Part shown: one piece after another, positions 5,678 through 8,500 of the stretch | How positions within the stretch are numbered: position 1 is the stretch's first letter | How the letters are laid out: every line of letters begins with the position of its first letter | NCBI GenBank assembly: GCA_021160155.1 | Contig: JAGHDB010000319.1 | Location: 1 to 8,500 of the forward strand | Reading direction: 5' to 3' | DNA length: 8,500 nt | Origin: Bacteroidales bacterium | GTDB lineage: Bacteria > Bacteroidota > Bacteroidia > Bacteroidales > UBA12481 | The notes under the pieces: generated by a model | The model's database searches: none | What the model was told of the DNA's origin: nothing | The model's input: the letters and a program-made list of their open reading frames with translations, nothing else | Program-made: the position numbers and the translations under genes

Positions 5678-7577
5678 GTATCACGTAACAGAAGAGTGTG
5701 TTTCCTGTCATGCCTGTATTGAAGTAGCAGGGAATAATTTTGAAATGAGCAGTTCGGGATTGGCTTATGTAAAAAAACAACCCGAAAATAAGAACGAAGA
5801 AGAACAATGTGAACAGGCACTGGATGTTTGTCCGGTTGCCGCCATAGAACGTTTGGATCAAAACGATCTCAGTACGGATCAGAAACCTATTTTAGCATCG
5901 TTTAATGTAAAGGAGACGCTGGATAAGTATCCTCAATTAAAAGATATATTGATTGAATTCTCACCGAAGTTTAAAAAATTATTAAATCCGGTGATGTATA
6001 ATACGCTTGCACATTTTGCAAGCTTTAATGAAGCTGCCCGTGTCACCGGGTTATCGGTATGTGAAATTTTACACGTAATTAATCAGGCAACAGGTACAAT
6101 TGATGCATTGCAAAATCTTGCACCTGACTGTGTGAAGATTACAGAACAAACAGATCTGCTTGAATTCAGCGAACCTGTTACCTGGGAAGAACCTGCTGAT
6201 CGTTACCTGTACAATATGGATAGTATGGGTGAAATTATTGATAAAATTTCAAAACTTGAACCGCAGCAGTGTCTTGTGGCCATTTCTGTTGCCGAACCGG
6301 TTGAACTGGTGAAAACAGCGAAGGGACTTGGTTTGAAAGTACATGTGGAAAAGGGCAGGGATTACAGAGTTTCTGTTTTTAATCCTGCTCTTGTTCAGGA
6401 TGTCGACTGGAAAGAAGAGAAGCACAAATTCGAACAATTGGATGTTCGTTTTATGCAGACAGATCCGTTTGATATCATCATTAAAAAAGCCTATGCGACT
6501 GCAGAAGGCAACGGTTTTGTTTTAATCCAGCGCTTTGAACCTGTTCCGATCATAAATATGTTGACAGAAATGGGATTTGAACATATCTCAGAACCCAGGT
6601 CAGATGAGGAAATATGGGTCTATTTTTACAAAACGCCAATTGCCGGGGATGCTGAAACGGGCAAGTCGGATAAAACGGATGTGGTAATCCAGTCTGCCAC
6701 ACCGGTTGCCTATCCTGTGATTATGAGGCTGCTTCAGTCTGAAACCATAAGAAAGAAGATTAACATCAAAGAATTAAAAGTTTGGGAAGAGACAGAAAAA
6801 CATCTTGCGTGGATTACCAATGGTAAAGCGGATATCAGTTTTTCTGCCCTCATTACATCGGTAAAGCTGCGAAATTCGGATGTTAAAATACCGGCACTTT
6901 TTGTTTGGGATAACTTTGTAATGCTGACCCGGTATCCGGCAAAGGGATTTAAAGATGTCAAAGGCAGGAATATTCATACCCCGTTATTTGAAGAGGCTCC
7001 TCCCTCTAAAATTACTAAGTATCTGATCCGGGCAGACGGACTTGATACTGATGATTTTAATTTTGTTTACGGCAAACCTTTCGGCCGGCCCGAAGAGATC
7101 TATTACGATTTTGTTACCGGTAAAGCCGATACGGCTATTCTTCGTGAGCCTGAGGCCAGTTATGCCATTAAAATAATGCGCGACCGTGGTGAGGAGATAT
7201 CCGTAATTTCATATAACGATCTGTGGAATAAAGTCAACCCCGGATTCGGGAGTTTTCCAAATGCAGGGATTGTTTTTAAGGGTGAGTTTGTAAGAAATAA
7301 CCCGGAGCTTTCCGGGATATTTCTGCAGGAGTTACAAAAGGCTATTGACTGGGTGAATCGGCACCGGAAGGAAGCGGCACAATTATCTTTTGATATGATG
7401 CGGCAACCGGTTGACAGAATTGAATTGTTCCTTAACAGAGTGAACTTCAATTACGTGAGTGGTGATGAATTGGTTAATAAAGTGAAAGACTATTTTAATG
7501 TGCTTATAGCGCAGGGAGTGGTGGATAGTGATGTGGATAATTCATTTTACGATATTTTTACAATCAATCATGAGTAA
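5670..7577 (+). CDS. Ferredoxin / DUF1858 / DUF2249 / substrate-binding-protein-fold fusion protein
   Basis: This 635-residue protein has no signal peptide or membrane segment, so it should be cytoplasmic. Residues 1-62 form a single-cluster ferredoxin with probable [4Fe-4S] ligands C10, C13, C16 and C54 (CVSCHAC ... CPVAAI); C47 is an extra cysteine. Residues 78-138 match DUF1858 (DKYPQLKDILIEFSP, then NPVMYNTLAHFASFNEAA). Residues 184-237 resemble a first, diverged DUF2249. Residues 254-321 are a clearer DUF2249 (LDVRFMQTDPFDIII, then FEPVPIINMLTEMGF). After a short linker (about 322-336), residues 336-616 have the two-lobe binding-protein fold of the NMT1/SsuA/TauA type (TDVVIQSATPVAYPVIMRLL, then GKADISFSALITS). 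That fold is normally periplasmic, so its fusion to a cytoplasmic iron-sulfur protein suggests an enzyme or sensor, not a transporter part. The function is unknown. An AGGGAAAGG site (5656-5664) supports this start. Confidence 0.9.
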   Translation: MNKYHVTEECVSCHACIEVAGNNFEMSSSGLAYVKKQPENKNEEEQCEQALDVCPVAAIERLDQNDLSTDQKPILASFNVKETLDKYPQLKDILIEFSPKFKKLLNPVMYNTLAHFASFNEAARVTGLSVCEILHVINQATGTIDALQNLAPDCVKITEQTDLLEFSEPVTWEEPADRYLYNMDSMGEIIDKISKLEPQQCLVAISVAEPVELVKTAKGLGLKVHVEKGRDYRVSVFNPALVQDVDWKEEKHKFEQLDVRFMQTDPFDIIIKKAYATAEGNGFVLIQRFEPVPIINMLTEMGFEHISEPRSDEEIWVYFYKTPIAGDAETGKSDKTDVVIQSATPVAYPVIMRLLQSETIRKKINIKELKVWEETEKHLAWITNGKADISFSALITSVKLRNSDVKIPALFVWDNFVMLTRYPAKGFKDVKGRNIHTPLFEEAPPSKITKYLIRADGLDTDDFNFVYGKPFGRPEEIYYDFVTGKADTAILREPEASYAIKIMRDRGEEISVISYNDLWNKVNPGFGSFPNAGIVFKGEFVRNNPELSGIFLQELQKAIDWVNRHRKEAAQLSFDMMRQPVDRIELFLNRVNFNYVSGDELVNKVKDYFNVLIAQGVVDSDVDNSFYDIFTINHE

Positions 7578-8500
7578 TTATTACCATCTGGCAAGAGATC
7601 AATACCTTGAACTGGGGATTGATACGGATCAGGTACTGGATACCATGAATCGGGTGGTGATCTCTCTGCACTGCTGGCAGGGGGATGATATCAGGGGTTT
7701 TGAACCCCGGCAGAATTCTGTTGGCGGAGGATTGCAGATCACCGGAAATTATCCGGGCCGTGCCCGTAATATCGAAGAGTTGCAACAGGATCTGGAGTAT
7801 GTCATGCAGCTGCTGCCGGGTCGCCAGAAAGTAAGTCTGCATGCCATATATGGTGATTATAAAGGTGCTTCGATTGACCGCGATCAGATCCGGCCGGAGC
7901 ACTTTCAATACTGGATCGACTGGGCCAAACAACTGAAAACCGGGCTCGATTTCAATGCCACCTGCTTTGCGCATCCCAACGCATCTTCCGGGCGGACTCT
8001 TGCTCATAAAGACCAGAAGATCAGAGAATTCTGGATAAACCATGTTAAAGCCTGCCGGGGGGTCGCTGCCGAAATGGGGCACCAACTGGGGGAGGTTTGT
8101 GTGCATAACCTCTGGATTCCTGATGCTTCAAAAGATACACCGGCTGACCGGATGAGCGACCGGCAATTATTGATTGATTCGCTTGACCGGATATATGAAA
8201 TTCACTATTCTGAAGACCGGATGCTCGATTCGGTTGAGAGCAAACTGTTCGGGATCGGAGGAGAGTCCATGACCGTAGGCTCTCATGAATTTTATCTGGG
8301 ATATGCTTTAAAAAACAATCTGATGGTTTGCCTGGATAACGGTCATTTTCACCCTACCGAACAGGTGGCTGATAAAATATCCGCACTGATACCTTTTGTA
8401 AAAGGATTATTACTCCATTTGACCCGTGGGGTGCGGTGGGATAGTGATCATGTGGCAACGTTCAATGATGAGATTTGTGCAATTACACAAGAGGTTGTTC
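7570..8500 (+). CDS. rhaA: L-rhamnose isomerase, N-terminal 310 residues (cut by window end)
   Basis: The enzyme converts L-rhamnose to L-rhamnulose in the cytoplasm, the first step of rhamnose breakdown. The frame aligns without large gaps to my memory of E. coli RhaA (about 419 residues): VVISLHCWQGDDIRGFE, TGNYPGRARN, VESKLFGIG, CLDNGHFHPTE and VRWDSDHV. Metal and catalytic residues are present at a constant offset of 11 from E. coli numbering: E223, D256, H259, H283, D291 and D293. About 110 residues are missing on the right. The ATG at 7570 overlaps the end of the ferredoxin fusion gene by eight bases, with no clear ribosome binding site and no promoter box in between. Translation is therefore probably coupled to the gene before it. 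No rhamnulokinase, aldolase or rhamnose permease gene is in view. Confidence 0.96.
   Translation, partial: MSNYYHLARDQYLELGIDTDQVLDTMNRVVISLHCWQGDDIRGFEPRQNSVGGGLQITGNYPGRARNIEELQQDLEYVMQLLPGRQKVSLHAIYGDYKGASIDRDQIRPEHFQYWIDWAKQLKTGLDFNATCFAHPNASSGRTLAHKDQKIREFWINHVKACRGVAAEMGHQLGEVCVHNLWIPDASKDTPADRMSDRQLLIDSLDRIYEIHYSEDRMLDSVESKLFGIGGESMTVGSHEFYLGYALKNNLMVCLDNGHFHPTEQVADKISALIPFVKGLLLHLTRGVRWDSDHVATFNDEICAITQEVV

Overview
The window looks like chromosomal DNA of a member of the Bacteroidota. Three things suggest this: two perfect TATCTTTG boxes (the TAnnTTTG -7 promoter element of this phylum) placed just upstream of start codons, two secreted proteins whose signal peptides end in the typical A|Q cleavage site, and few Shine-Dalgarno sites. 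The family or genus cannot be read from the sequence. GC content is mixed: roughly half in the peptidase genes and in rhaA, and clearly lower (25-42% in 60-base lines sampled by eye) around 5040-6250.

Left part (1-1005): the last 52 codons of a glycoside hydrolase family 15 (glucoamylase-type) gene converge, with a 19-base gap, on a minus-strand gene for a 220-residue cysteine-free protein that I do not recognise. A 164-base intergenic region then carries divergent promoter-like boxes.

Centre (1006-4931): two secreted M14-family zinc carboxypeptidases lie in tandem, 14 bases apart with a clear ribosome binding site between them. Both keep the zinc ligands, the Asn-Arg substrate pair and the catalytic Glu. 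Both also carry DxDxDG calcium-type loops inserted in the catalytic domain, and the second adds a textbook 12-residue EF-hand loop. The pair probably trims peptides outside the cytoplasm.

Right part (4932-8500): a palindrome and a TATCTTTG promoter precede three tightly overlapping genes. First is a PepSY-type membrane protein split by an apparent one-base frameshift. Second is an unusual 635-residue cytoplasmic protein joining a [4Fe-4S] ferredoxin, a DUF1858 domain, one or two DUF2249-like domains and a periplasmic-binding-protein fold of the NMT1/SsuA type. Third is L-rhamnose isomerase (rhaA), cut by the window end. Junctions of 4, 8 and 8 bases, with no internal promoter seen, suggest one transcript. 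The ferredoxin/binding-protein fusion and its link to the membrane protein and rhaA are the most novel content. No tRNA, rRNA, CRISPR array, insertion sequence or attachment site was seen.
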